Assembly: GCA_028335825.1 (NCBI GenBank)
Contig: JAIOKI010000004.1
Span: 434,001 to 498,000, forward strand
DNA: 64,000 bases
DNA from: Nosema muscidifuracis
Lineage: Eukaryota; Microsporidia; Nosematidae
Direction of reading: 5' to 3'
A program made the translations under genes and the position numbers. Below are positions 26,654 through 35,535 of this stretch, in pieces. Every line of letters begins with the position of its first letter. Position 1 is the first letter of the stretch. The notes beneath the pieces are model-generated. The model made no database searches. It was not told the origin of the DNA and worked only from the letters and a program-made list of their open reading frames with translations.

Positions 26654-26713
26654 CGGTTGAGGATTTTTTCGAATTTTAAATTATAAAAAAATTTGAAGTT
26701 TACCCCCTTTAAT

Positions 26714-28324
26714 ATGAAAGTAAACTTCTCTTACATAACTCCCGTACCACAAAATACAGCTCTTATTGATATAGCATTAAGTCATACTCAACGTAGATCT
26801 CCTACTGTTGTACATCCTCAATACAGTATAATCAGAATTAGAAAATTTTATATGCATAAAGTGAAAAAAGCTGGATCTGAGTTTAAATTAAGACTTGAAA
26901 CTATAGTCAATGATTTTCCACGTCTAGAGGATATTCATCCATTCTATGCAGATTTAATTAATGTTTTGTATGACAGAGATCATTACAAGTTAGCTCTTGG
27001 ACATGTAAGTTCAACAAGAAAAGTCGTTGAAGGAATTGTTAAAGAATTCGTTAAATTATTAAAATATGGAGATACTTTATATAGATGTAAGCAACTTAAA
27101 AGAGCAGCATTAGGAAGAATGGCAAGTAGTTGTAAAAAATTAGATAAAACACTTACTTATCTTGAAGAAGTAAGAATGCATTTAGGAAGACTTCCATCCA
27201 TTGATCCAAATTCAAGATCATTATTAATTTGTGGATTTCCAAATGTAGGAAAGAGTTCATTTATTAATAAAATAAGTAGAGCAGAAGTCGAAGTACAGCC
27301 TTATGCATTTACCACTAAAAGTTTATATGTTGGTCATTTTGATTATAATTATTTGAATTGGCAAGTTATTGATACTCCTGGAATTTTAGATCATGAACTT
27401 GAAGATAGAAACACTATTGAAATGCTTAGCATTACAGCTCTTGCTCATATAAAAGCAGTTGTTTTATATTTCTTTGATTTAAGTGGAAATTGTGGACATA
27501 ATGTAAAAGAACAGATTAGTTTATTTAATACATTAACTCCTCTTTTAGATTCTAAGATTGTTATTGTTCTTAGTAAGTGTGATTTATTAAAACTTGAAAA
27601 TATTGATGACATCAATGAGAGAGAAATGTTAAATAATTTTTTACAAGATAAAGTATTTGTAGAAATGAGTACTAAAGATGAATTTAATGTAGAGAAAGTT
27701 AAGAAAGTAGCTTGTGATATTTTATTAAATGAAAGAGTAGATCGTAAAGTTGAGAATGAAAGAATTAAAGAATATATTAACAGAATTACAATGTCAAAAA
27801 CTAAATATAAGAAAGATAAAGAACCATCATTTGAAACTAAACGTGAGATTGAAGAGATAGGAAATGAACAAGAAAGATATTTTGTTAAAGATGAATATAA
27901 ATATGATATAATACCAGAAATTATGAATGGAAAGAATTTTTGTGATTTTATTGATGAAGATATTGTTCGTAAACTTAATGATATTGAAGAAGAAGAAGAT
28001 AAAATGTTTGCTATGTATACCAAGAATTATGATATATTGACTAAAGATCAAAGAGAAGATATGAAGAAGATTTATGATAAGATTGAAGAGAAGAAAATTA
28101 TTAGAGATCTTAGAAAGACAAATAAAGTTCCTAAATCTAAAAAAGATAATAGAAAAGATACTCAGATTGTTAAAGTTAATCGTAGAGACAGAATTCCTTT
28201 ACATTTATCTAATGAAAATAAGCCTGATAGATCTAAAGAAAAATCAAGATTTGATACTAAAGGACATTATGAGAGGAAACCCAAGCATTTTTATAGATTT
28301 AATGGTAAAAATAACAGAAGATAA
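26714..28324 (+). CDS. NOG1: Nucleolar GTP-binding protein NOG1
   Basis: A GTPase needed for 60S ribosome assembly, acting from nucleolus to cytoplasm. The N-terminal helical bundle contains the NOG1-specific ALSHTQRRSPTVVHPQY, IRKFYMHKVK and FYADLINVLYDRDHYKLALGHV. The G domain has G1 GFPNVGKSSFIN, switch region FTTKSLYVGHFDY, G3 DTPGILD, and G4 SKCD. The C-terminus is basic and disordered. It has 536 residues against about 650 in yeast, the loss being in the C-terminal tail. I start at the ATG at 26714, just after TTTACCCCCTTTA; the longer frame would begin at a TTG before the promoter. Confidence 0.95.
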   Translation: MKVNFSYITPVPQNTALIDIALSHTQRRSPTVVHPQYSIIRIRKFYMHKVKKAGSEFKLRLETIVNDFPRLEDIHPFYADLINVLYDRDHYKLALGHVSSTRKVVEGIVKEFVKLLKYGDTLYRCKQLKRAALGRMASSCKKLDKTLTYLEEVRMHLGRLPSIDPNSRSLLICGFPNVGKSSFINKISRAEVEVQPYAFTTKSLYVGHFDYNYLNWQVIDTPGILDHELEDRNTIEMLSITALAHIKAVVLYFFDLSGNCGHNVKEQISLFNTLTPLLDSKIVIVLSKCDLLKLENIDDINEREMLNNFLQDKVFVEMSTKDEFNVEKVKKVACDILLNERVDRKVENERIKEYINRITMSKTKYKKDKEPSFETKREIEEIGNEQERYFVKDEYKYDIIPEIMNGKNFCDFIDEDIVRKLNDIEEEEDKMFAMYTKNYDILTKDQREDMKKIYDKIEEKKIIRDLRKTNKVPKSKKDNRKDTQIVKVNRRDRIPLHLSNENKPDRSKEKSRFDTKGHYERKPKHFYRFNGKNNRR

Positions 28325-28575
28325 AATAATAAATATTTTTAAATTGAATTTTTTTAGTAATGGATTTATAAATTCAGTCAATAGATTTAATTGAAATTTT
28401 AATTTATAAATTCATTCAATAGATTTTATAAATTTAATTGAAATTTTAACTTATAAATTCAGTAAATTTAATTGAAATTTTAACTTATAAACTCAGTAAG
28501 TAATATATTTCCAGTAAAAAATTATTTCAAAACTCAATAAATAAATAATATAAATTTAATTTACAAATCTATCTT
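28325..28575. repeat. Short array of AATTTAATTGAAATTTTAACT units
   Basis: About 28370-28510 holds three to four copies of a unit with TAAATTTAATTGAAATTTTA and ACTTATAAATTCAGT, between the convergent NOG1 and APC10 genes. Confidence 0.6.
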
Positions 28576-29004
28576 CTAATTCACAGATCTCTCTTCTAAT
28601 TTAATGTACATCTCTTTATTCTTTGATTCCATAATCTTCAAATTTCTTATATGAGAATCTTTTCCATCTTGATGATTAGATAAGACTAGAATTTGAAGTA
28701 TAAAACATTTCTTTCTAACATTAAAAGAAAGATATCCTTCTGGTTCCATTAAAGTAATAGAAGTAATTGATTCAATTGTATTTTCAGTAAGTCCACATCT
28801 TACTTCAATTTCTTGTGGAGTGTAACTGTCATCCTGTGTAAAACTCAAATAAATTCTTACATCTTCTATAAAAGTAAGCTTATGAAAAATAAATTGTATC
28901 CCGTGTGGTAAAGTATCATCAGTAGCCCAGTATTCATTTAGATCTTTGGAGAGGAGTTCTTTAAGACCATGATCTCTTTTAAAAGAACTTAATCTTATAT
29001 CCAT
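28576..29004 (-). CDS. APC10: Anaphase-promoting complex subunit 10 (Doc1)
   Basis: A substrate-recognition and processivity subunit of the APC/C ubiquitin ligase. The DOC (jelly-roll) domain takes up the whole 142 residues: LSSFKRDHGLKELLSKDLNEYWATDDTLPHGI corresponds to human [29 protein letters not shown], and DDSYTPQEIEVRCG, LMEPEGYLSF and ILQILVLSNHQDGKDSHIRNLKI match almost position for position. It is shorter than human APC10 (185) because the N- and C-terminal tails are missing, including an obvious IR tail. The bases ATCTCCCCTCA directly before the ATG (minus strand) fix the start. Confidence 0.93.
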   Translation of the reverse strand: MDIRLSSFKRDHGLKELLSKDLNEYWATDDTLPHGIQFIFHKLTFIEDVRIYLSFTQDDSYTPQEIEVRCGLTENTIESITSITLMEPEGYLSFNVRKKCFILQILVLSNHQDGKDSHIRNLKIMESKNKEMYIKLEERSVN

Positions 29005-29401
29005 TGAGGGGAGATTGATAAATATTAGATTTTCTAAAAAATTGTATTTAAAAAAATAATTTATTTATTTAAAGAGTAGTTCATTTTATCTTATTAAAAA
29101 TATATATATAAAATATAATATCTTATTAAAAAATATAATATCTTAGAAAAAATATATATATAAAAATATAATATCCTTAGAAAAAATATATATATAAAAA
29201 TATATTTTCTTATTAAAAAATATAATATCTTATTAGAAATATAATATCTAAAAATATAATATACTTATTAAAAATCTTATTATAATATAATATCTCATTA
29301 AAAATATATCTTAAGTAAACTCTGTAAGAAATAATAATAATAAAGTCAAGTAAGTTTTTAATAAAAAAAAATATATAAATAATATTTTTTCTACCCCCTT
29401 A
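29005..29401. repeat. AAAATATAATATCTTATTA array between APC10 and a candidate ncRNA
   Basis: About 29085-29310 consists of many short A/T units (AAAAATATAATATCTTATTA, AAAATATATATATAAA). The right end carries TTTTCTACCCCCTTA, a strong CCCCC promoter at 29394-29398 that opens no reading frame. Confidence 0.6.
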
Positions 29402-29518
29402 ATTCAAAAGCTACAGAGAATATTCATTAATACTTTTCTGCCATTTTGAATAATACTAAAAATAAAACCAGAAACAGCCTTTGTTTTTACATTGCTTGTG
29501 ACTGTTTTATTTACATTT
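29402..29518 (+). ncRNA. Candidate H/ACA-like guide RNA
   Basis: The element sits 3 bp after a CCCCC promoter motif that has no ORF behind it. It folds as hairpin-hinge-hairpin-tail. Hairpin 1: perfect 8-bp lower stem ATTCAAAA (29402-29409)/TTTTGAAT (29444-29451), an internal loop GCTA/CCA, then CAGAGAA/TTTTCTG. The hinge holds ATACTA (29453-29458), a perfect ANANNA box H. Hairpin 2: perfect 8-bp stem AAATAAAA (29460-29467)/TTTTATTT (29505-29512). Directly after comes ACA (29513-29515), leaving three bases to the end. That is the architecture of an H/ACA snoRNA, whose pseudouridine synthase CBF5 is encoded at 38.6 kb. Hairpins are short and the second upper stem is weak, so the class is inference. 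Confidence 0.4.
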
Positions 29519-29571
29519 TAATTTAATATTTTTTTATTTTAATAACATAATTGGATATTTTTATCCCTGAA

Positions 29572-32292
29572 ATGTACTTCTACTGTTACAATGCTAGTAC
29601 ATATTTACCAGATACAATATATCTTTATGGAAGAATTCTTTATACAGAAGATTTAAATTATTTAGAAGAATGTAAAAGTAAACAGACTAAACTTACTATT
29701 TATCCAGTAAACTCACCTTTAATAGCTGTATATAATGGTTATTCACCTAATATAGAATCTCTTAAAAAAGATTTAATAGATTATTTTAATGAAATGATTT
29801 TTTTAGAAGAAGATATTAGAAATAATATTTTTTATGAAGATTTAGAAAAAGAAAATGTTGTTATTAGATTTCTACCAAAAAATCAGAAAAATATAAATAA
29901 TTTTGAAAGTAAATTTTGTGAAAAAATTTTTTATGAATTTGCGAATCCAATGGAAACTTTTTTAATTAGTAAAAAGATAAAAATGCCTTGTGTATTAAAA
30001 ATTAAATCATCGAAAACATTTTTAAAGATTGAAGATATCGAAGAAGTTATTCGTACAAATATGCCAAAATTAAATTATGCATCTTTTGATGTACAACAAG
30101 TTAATCAAGAAATTATTTCTTATGGAATTTGTATTAATGGATCGAAATATTACAGTGGAATGATAAATGATGATAAAAAATATCAAGAAATTAATGATGA
30201 AAAAATTAATAATAAAAGATGTCAAGTAGAAGTTAATGATGAAAAAATTACTAATAAAAGATGTCAAGTAGAAGTTAATAATAAAAAATATCAAGAAATT
30301 ACTAATAAAAGTCAAGAAATATTTAATGATTATTCAAATTTATATAGAAGAATTGAACAAATTCTTTTAAATGAAGATATTGATTGTGTAATTTATTTTA
30401 ATGTACATGGTAATTTGTTAAAATTATTTACTAAATTTATTATTTGTGATATTTATATGTTTGCTGTTGGAAATATAAAATGTAGAGATTTTTCTATAGA
30501 AGAACTTTGTAGATACTATAAAATACCAGTAGAAAATTTAAAAAATCATATTACAGTTTCTAAATTAATTTATGAAATTTTTTTAAAATCTGATGCTCTT
30601 CTATTAGCTAAAGAGTTATCAGAATTATCAGGATATACTTTAAATAAAGTATTAAATAATAACAGAGCTCAAGTTATAGAATATGCACTTTTTCATGATC
30701 TTTATGATAAAAAATATTTATTACCACCTGAAATAAAACAAGAATCTCAAAAATATATGGGAGGTCTAGTATTTGAACCAAAAAAAGATTGTTATGAAAA
30801 TTTAGTAATTTTATTAGATTTTAATTCTCTTTATCCATCTATAATACAAGAATATAATGTTTGTTTTTCTAATATTTTTAAATCTGATGAGAAAGGCGTA
30901 TTGCCAAAAATTTTATCAAATCTTGTACAAAGAAGAAAAGCTGTAAAAAAATTAATGAGTGAATCTAAAGATCCAAAAATTTATAATACGAGACAACTTG
31001 CATTAAAAATTCTTGCTAATAGTATATATGGATGTCTTGGATATCCAAATAGTAGATTTTGTAATTATAAAATGGCATCTTTTATTACAGAAAAAGGTAG
31101 AGAAATTTTAACAGATACTAAAAATATAATAGAAGAAAAACTTAAATTAAAAGTTATTTATGGAGACACAGATTCAATAATGATTAATACTGAATTATCA
31201 TATTCTATTGATAATATTAAAAAATCTAAAGATATTTCAAAACAAGTAATTAATTTAATAAATTCAAAATACAAGCATATCGAATTAGATCTCGAAAAAA
31301 TATTTATAAAATTATATTTATACGCTAAGAAAAAATATGCAGGTAAATATTTAGATAAAGATAATGAACTTAGAGAAGAATATAAAGGAATTGATACTGT
31401 AAGACGTAACGTATCTTTAGCTACAATAGATATTCTTAATAAAGTACTGACAATTTTGTTAGATGATTCTGATCAAGAAAAAAGTAAAAAAAACTTATTT
31501 ATATTATTAGCAGAAGAGTATGAAAAATTAAAGATTAGAGATACTAAAGATTTTGTTATAAGTAATGTTCTATCTAAACCTTTAGATAAATATTCTTCTA
31601 ATGTTCCACTTCCTTTTGTACAACTTTGTTTTAGATTAAAAGAAAAAGGAAAAATATTTAGAAATGGAGATGTTGTATCTTATGTTATAGGAAAATCTAA
31701 TAATAATGATCCATTTTATAAAAGAGCATTTCTTTTATCAGAAGATTTTATATTAGATATTGATTATTACATAACTCAAGAAATTTTACCATCACTTAAT
31801 AGAATATTATCTTTAACTAAATATGCGACTTTAGAAAAACTTTATAAAATTTTTAATGTACCGTTAAGTAAGACGTACTCAATAAAAAGTCATAAATTTA
31901 AAACAGAATGTTGTGATTTTTTACAGTATCCTTCTAAAGAATGTAAAAAATGTAATAAAATTATAGATGAAGATTTTTATCTTTACAAGGTACAACAAAT
32001 GATTCGTAAAGAAATCAGTGATTTGTATAATATTAAGTTAATATGTAAAGATTGTAACGTTTCGTACGATGGAATATATTTAAATTGCAGGTTTTGTTTA
32101 GCAGAGTTGAAATATGAAATTAAGAATTATGAGTTTGATACTTTTTTGGATGAATTGTTAGTAAGTTTTAATGATATTGGGTATACAAAAGTATCAGATT
32201 ATATTAATTTACATTTAAATATGTCAGAGTTTAGAGTATTTGATATTTCTGTATATTTTAAGGATGCCATTGAGTCTTATTTAAGTAAATAA
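29572..32292 (+). CDS. POL1: DNA polymerase alpha catalytic subunit
   Basis: The family-B polymerase that extends primase RNA primers at origins and Okazaki fragments. Region II LLDFNSLYPSIIQEYNVCF (near residue 415), region III LALKILANSIYGCLG and region I YGDTDSIMINT (near 529) are pol-alpha-specific, as is the preceding GGLVFEPK. The C-terminus has zinc/Fe-S-type cysteine clusters (CKKCNK, CKDCNVSYDG, CRFC). At 906 residues it is far shorter than yeast Pol1 (about 1470), mostly N-terminal. A tandem in-frame repeat (EINDEKINNKRCQVEVNDEK) sits at about residues 205-250, inside the inactive exonuclease region. I start at the ATG at 29572 after TATCCCTGAA; the longer frame would start at TTG. 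Confidence 0.94.
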   Translation: MYFYCYNASTYLPDTIYLYGRILYTEDLNYLEECKSKQTKLTIYPVNSPLIAVYNGYSPNIESLKKDLIDYFNEMIFLEEDIRNNIFYEDLEKENVVIRFLPKNQKNINNFESKFCEKIFYEFANPMETFLISKKIKMPCVLKIKSSKTFLKIEDIEEVIRTNMPKLNYASFDVQQVNQEIISYGICINGSKYYSGMINDDKKYQEINDEKINNKRCQVEVNDEKITNKRCQVEVNNKKYQEITNKSQEIFNDYSNLYRRIEQILLNEDIDCVIYFNVHGNLLKLFTKFIICDIYMFAVGNIKCRDFSIEELCRYYKIPVENLKNHITVSKLIYEIFLKSDALLLAKELSELSGYTLNKVLNNNRAQVIEYALFHDLYDKKYLLPPEIKQESQKYMGGLVFEPKKDCYENLVILLDFNSLYPSIIQEYNVCFSNIFKSDEKGVLPKILSNLVQRRKAVKKLMSESKDPKIYNTRQLALKILANSIYGCLGYPNSRFCNYKMASFITEKGREILTDTKNIIEEKLKLKVIYGDTDSIMINTELSYSIDNIKKSKDISKQVINLINSKYKHIELDLEKIFIKLYLYAKKKYAGKYLDKDNELREEYKGIDTVRRNVSLATIDILNKVLTILLDDSDQEKSKKNLFILLAEEYEKLKIRDTKDFVISNVLSKPLDKYSSNVPLPFVQLCFRLKEKGKIFRNGDVVSYVIGKSNNNDPFYKRAFLLSEDFILDIDYYITQEILPSLNRILSLTKYATLEKLYKIFNVPLSKTYSIKSHKFKTECCDFLQYPSKECKKCNKIIDEDFYLYKVQQMIRKEISDLYNIKLICKDCNVSYDGIYLNCRFCLAELKYEIKNYEFDTFLDELLVSFNDIGYTKVSDYINLHLNMSEFRVFDISVYFKDAIESYLSK

Positions 32293-32519
32293 AAATATTT
32301 CATTACTTTATATTTTAGTTTATATTTTATTACTTTATATTTTATCATATATTTCGTTATATATTTTATTAGTTTATATTTCGTTATATACTTTATTAGT
32401 TTATTAGCTTATAAGTTTATAAGTTGATATTTCGTTATATATTTTAGTTTATATTTTATCATATATTTTATTAAATATTTTATTATACATTTCGTTATAT
32501 ATTTTAATAAATTAATTTA
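32293..32519. repeat. TATATTTTATTACTTTATATTTCGTTATATA array
   Basis: The whole 227 bp between the convergent POL1 and AsnA genes consists of short units with ATATTTCGTTATATATTTTA and ATTTTATCATATA. Confidence 0.6.
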
Positions 32520-33536
32520 TTATAAAAGATTAATATTCCTTTCTTTAGCATATTTCTTAGTATTTTCATCCCATTCTGATACTTGTACTTCTCCAATATG
32601 GAACTTATCCATTAAAAACATGCAAATTCTTGATTGTCCTATTCCTCCACCAATTGTAAAAGGAAGTTCACCTGAGATAATTTTAGAATGGAACATAAGA
32701 TTTTTTTTATCATTAAAGTTAGATTCTTCTAATTGTTTTAATAAAGATTCTTTACTAACACGTATTCCCATAGAAGATAATTCAAAAGGAATGTCTAACA
32801 ACTTGTTGTACACAATAATATCTCCATTAAGCTCCCAATCATCATAATCTGGAGATCTGTCTCCATGTTTCTTACCTGATTTTAATAATCCTCCTATTTT
32901 CATTATAAAAACAGCTTTGTGTTTTTTAACACATTCGTATTCTCTTTCTTCAGGACACATCTCTGGATATTCATCCTCCAAATCTTGTGAGTATACGAAC
33001 TGAATATCTTCTGGTAACTTCTCAGTAAGAAATGAATATTCTTGTCTGATAGACAAGTCAGTTTCTTTTAATGCCTTATAAATACATTTAACTGTATCTT
33101 TAAGATAATCAATAGTCCTGTCTTCTTCTTTAATTACTTTTTCCCAGTCCCATTGATCGACATAGTAAGAATGAATATTTGATAAATCTTCATCTATTCT
33201 TAATGCATTCATATTGGTATACAATCCAGTGTAATAGTCAAATTTATATTTATGTAAAGCATATCTCTTCCATTTAGCTAATGATTGAACTACTGTACAA
33301 GTAGTACCACATTTGAGAGGAACTTGAACTTTTTTCTCTACACCATTTAAATCATCATTGAGTCCAGTAATTTCATCTATAATTAAAGGTGCAGATACCC
33401 TACGAAGGTTTAAGTTCTTACATAGATTGTCTTGAAATAAAGTTCGTACTTTAGTTATCATATCTTCAGTATCTTTAATAGTCAATTTAGAAGTACTTGG
33501 TTTAATTTTATCAAACTTATCAGAATAAAATGACAT
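32520..33536 (-). CDS. asnA: Ammonia-dependent asparagine synthetase AsnA
   Basis: Makes asparagine from aspartate, ammonia and ATP. This is the class-II-aminoacyl-tRNA-synthetase-like enzyme of bacteria and some protists, not the glutamine-dependent AsnB/Asn1 type of fungi and animals. The 338 residues align end to end with E. coli AsnA (330): LNGVEKKVQVPLK, VVQSLAKWKRYAL, GLYTNMNALRIDEDLSNIHSYYVDQWDWEKV, IQFVYSQDL, SPDYDDWELNGDIIVYN, FELSSMGIRVS and PFTIGGGIGQSRICMFL. No domain is missing, so it looks functional. TACCCCATTAA precedes the ATG on the minus strand, so it is under a native promoter. Likely role: amino-acid supply in a parasite with few biosynthetic pathways; origin by transfer is inference. 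Confidence 0.95.
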   Translation of the reverse strand: MSFYSDKFDKIKPSTSKLTIKDTEDMITKVRTLFQDNLCKNLNLRRVSAPLIIDEITGLNDDLNGVEKKVQVPLKCGTTCTVVQSLAKWKRYALHKYKFDYYTGLYTNMNALRIDEDLSNIHSYYVDQWDWEKVIKEEDRTIDYLKDTVKCIYKALKETDLSIRQEYSFLTEKLPEDIQFVYSQDLEDEYPEMCPEEREYECVKKHKAVFIMKIGGLLKSGKKHGDRSPDYDDWELNGDIIVYNKLLDIPFELSSMGIRVSKESLLKQLEESNFNDKKNLMFHSKIISGELPFTIGGGIGQSRICMFLMDKFHIGEVQVSEWDENTKKYAKERNINLL

Positions 33537-34492
33537 TTAATGGGGTAAAAAATTTTATTATTAAAAAATTAAGTAGTTTTTTTTATAAATTACAATGTTT
33601 TGTTATTAGAAAATTTGAGTAATTTTTTAAATATTAATTACAATGTTTTTTTATTAGAAAATTTGAGTGATTTTTTAAATATTAATTACAATGTTTTTTT
33701 AATATAAATTACAATGTTTTGTTATGATTTTTTAATTAAAGAATTTCAAAAATATTAATTATAGATAGAGTTTTATAACTTATCAATAATTTACTATTTA
33801 AATATAATTGAGATTGTTTATAACTTATCAATAATTTACTATTTAAATATAATTGAGATTTTTTATAACTTATCAATTATCTACTATTTAAAGATTTTTT
33901 AGTTGAGAATATTTTTTATTAAATAATTCTTATGTTTGTTAGGAAATTTTTTATATTTTCTTGAATAGAATAAATGAATTAAATATCAAATTAAAATAAA
34001 TAGTGGATTTTGTAATATTTTTAATCTAACATTATATATTCAAATTTATATGTTATAATTAAAAATACATTCTTAGATGTTTAAATATTTATAAAGAAAT
34101 TATTCAAATGTTTAATAATGAAATTTTAAAAAAATCTATTTATTTAAAATTCTGATGTCAAATATATCAATAAGTCAAATTTTAAATTCATTTGACACTT
34201 CTTAAAAAAATATACTTAAATAAATCGAAGTAGTCATAAAATTTAATATATTATTAAATAAAAAAATATTTAGTGTTACGTAACACTAAAGATTTTTTTT
34301 TCTGTTCTTTAATTAAAATATTTTGGAATATTTAATTTGTTTTTTTACGATATAACATAATATTTCGTATTTATTATTATAATCCAATAATAATTAATTA
34401 TCTTCCAATTGACAAATTAATTTTAATTTAATATAACCAATAAAATAACAAATCATAAAAATATTCTAAAAAAAACTAAATGATGATAAATA
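33537..34492. repeat. Gap with arrays, a hairpin and a 22-bp palindrome
   Basis: Arrays occur at about 33545-33725 (TTACAATGTTTTTTTATTAGAAAA) and 33755-33890 (ATAATTTACTATTTAAATAT plus AATTGAGATT). Further right, GTCAAAT/ATTTGAC forms a hairpin at 34172-34201, and 34269-34290 is a perfect 22-bp palindrome (half-site TTTAGTGTTAC) followed after two bases by a run of T. No ORF or CCC motif lies here. Confidence 0.55.
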
Positions 34493-35083
34493 ATGAGTAC
34501 AATATGTGAAAGAATAAAACATTTATTATCGGATATATACAAGAAATTATTTATAACAGAATTTAGAATACTTGTACTAGGTCTTAATGGATCATCTAAA
34601 TCTTCTATAATAGATATTGTATTTAAAGATAGATATATAAAACATACTAGCAATAGTGAAGTTACAGTAAATGAGTATATAAGTAATGACATAAAGTTCT
34701 TAGTTTATGATATTAAAGGAGATAGAAAGTATAGAAGAAAATGGGACTACATGTATAGAAAATGTGATGTACTTCTTTATTGTGTAGACTTGAGTGCGAC
34801 AGAAGAAGTTTGGGAAGAAAGTAAATACGAATTACAACAATTATTACGTAGAAATAGTATGAAGAAGAGGAATATGCTTGTTTTGGGTACTAAAAATGAT
34901 AAAGGACGAGCTAAAGAAATTTCTGATATGATAATTGCTTTAGGTCTTATTTCTATTATAGATATAGAAATAGCTTGTATTTCTGTATCAGCTAAAGATT
35001 ATACGAATGTTGATCTTGTAAAACCTTGGTTGATAGAACAATACCAGATAAAACATATGAATTCAAAATTAAAATTGTTTTAA
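34493..35083 (+). CDS. ARF-family small GTPase, ARL8-like
   Basis: A 196-residue ARF/ARL-type GTPase; ARL8 links lysosome-like organelles to microtubule motors. G1 is GLNGSSKSS (residues about 30-38), G3 is YDIKGDRKYR (72-81), and G4 is GTKND. The KWDYMYRKCDVLLYCVD and ELQQLLRR segments and the C-terminal LGLISIIDIEIACISVSAKDYTNVDLVKPWLIEQ align best with ARL8 ([32 protein letters not shown]). The G3 glycine and catalytic glutamine (GGQ) are replaced by KGD, and the G4 lysine context is altered, so hydrolysis may be slow or absent. There is no N-terminal glycine for myristoylation. There is no CCC right before the ATG. Confidence 0.75.
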   Translation: MSTICERIKHLLSDIYKKLFITEFRILVLGLNGSSKSSIIDIVFKDRYIKHTSNSEVTVNEYISNDIKFLVYDIKGDRKYRRKWDYMYRKCDVLLYCVDLSATEEVWEESKYELQQLLRRNSMKKRNMLVLGTKNDKGRAKEISDMIIALGLISIIDIEIACISVSAKDYTNVDLVKPWLIEQYQIKHMNSKLKLF

Positions 35084-35535
35084 AAATATGAGAATTATTT
35101 TAATTTAAATACTTTATTTCCAGGGTATTTTTTTATTAAAGGTGTTGTATTTCAAAATATTATTTATTAAAGATGTTGTTTTTCAAAATATTATATTTTA
35201 TTAAATTGTTGTATTTCCAAGGGTATTTTTCTATTAAAGATGTTGTTTTTCAAAATATTATTTTTAATTTGAATACTTTATTTCCAAGTTATAATTTTTT
35301 ATTAAAGATGTTGTATTTCAAAATATTTTTTTTAATTTAAATACTTTATTTCCAAGGGTATTTTTCTATTAAAGATTTTGTATTTCTAAAGTTATTATAT
35401 TTTTAAGTTAATTGTTGTATTTCCAAGTATAATTTTTATATTTAATTATTGTATTTCAAAATATTTATTTTTAATTTCATTTTTTTTCTATAAATAAAAA
35501 TATTTTGCATAAAATATAAACGTTTACCCCAATTA
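35084..35535. repeat. Tandem array of a roughly 50-bp unit
   Basis: Units with TATTTCCAAGGGTATTTTT, CTATTAAAGATGTTGT and TTTCAAAATATTAT repeat about seven times from 35100 to 35465. The right end carries TTTACCCCAATTA, the promoter of the next gene. Confidence 0.65.

Noticed and set aside
27445-28051. Two minus-strand frames over NOG1
   Set aside because: They are antisense to the GTPase and C-terminal tail of NOG1; no promoter and no recognisable residues.
28074-28394. 106-codon frame overlapping the NOG1 tail
   Set aside because: It is another reading frame of the basic NOG1 C-terminus running into repeat sequence.
29402-29440. ACAGAGAA motif suggesting U6 snRNA
   Set aside because: The bases after it do not match the U6 continuation (GATTAGCATGG or the internal stem), and the overall fold fits a two-hairpin H/ACA layout better.
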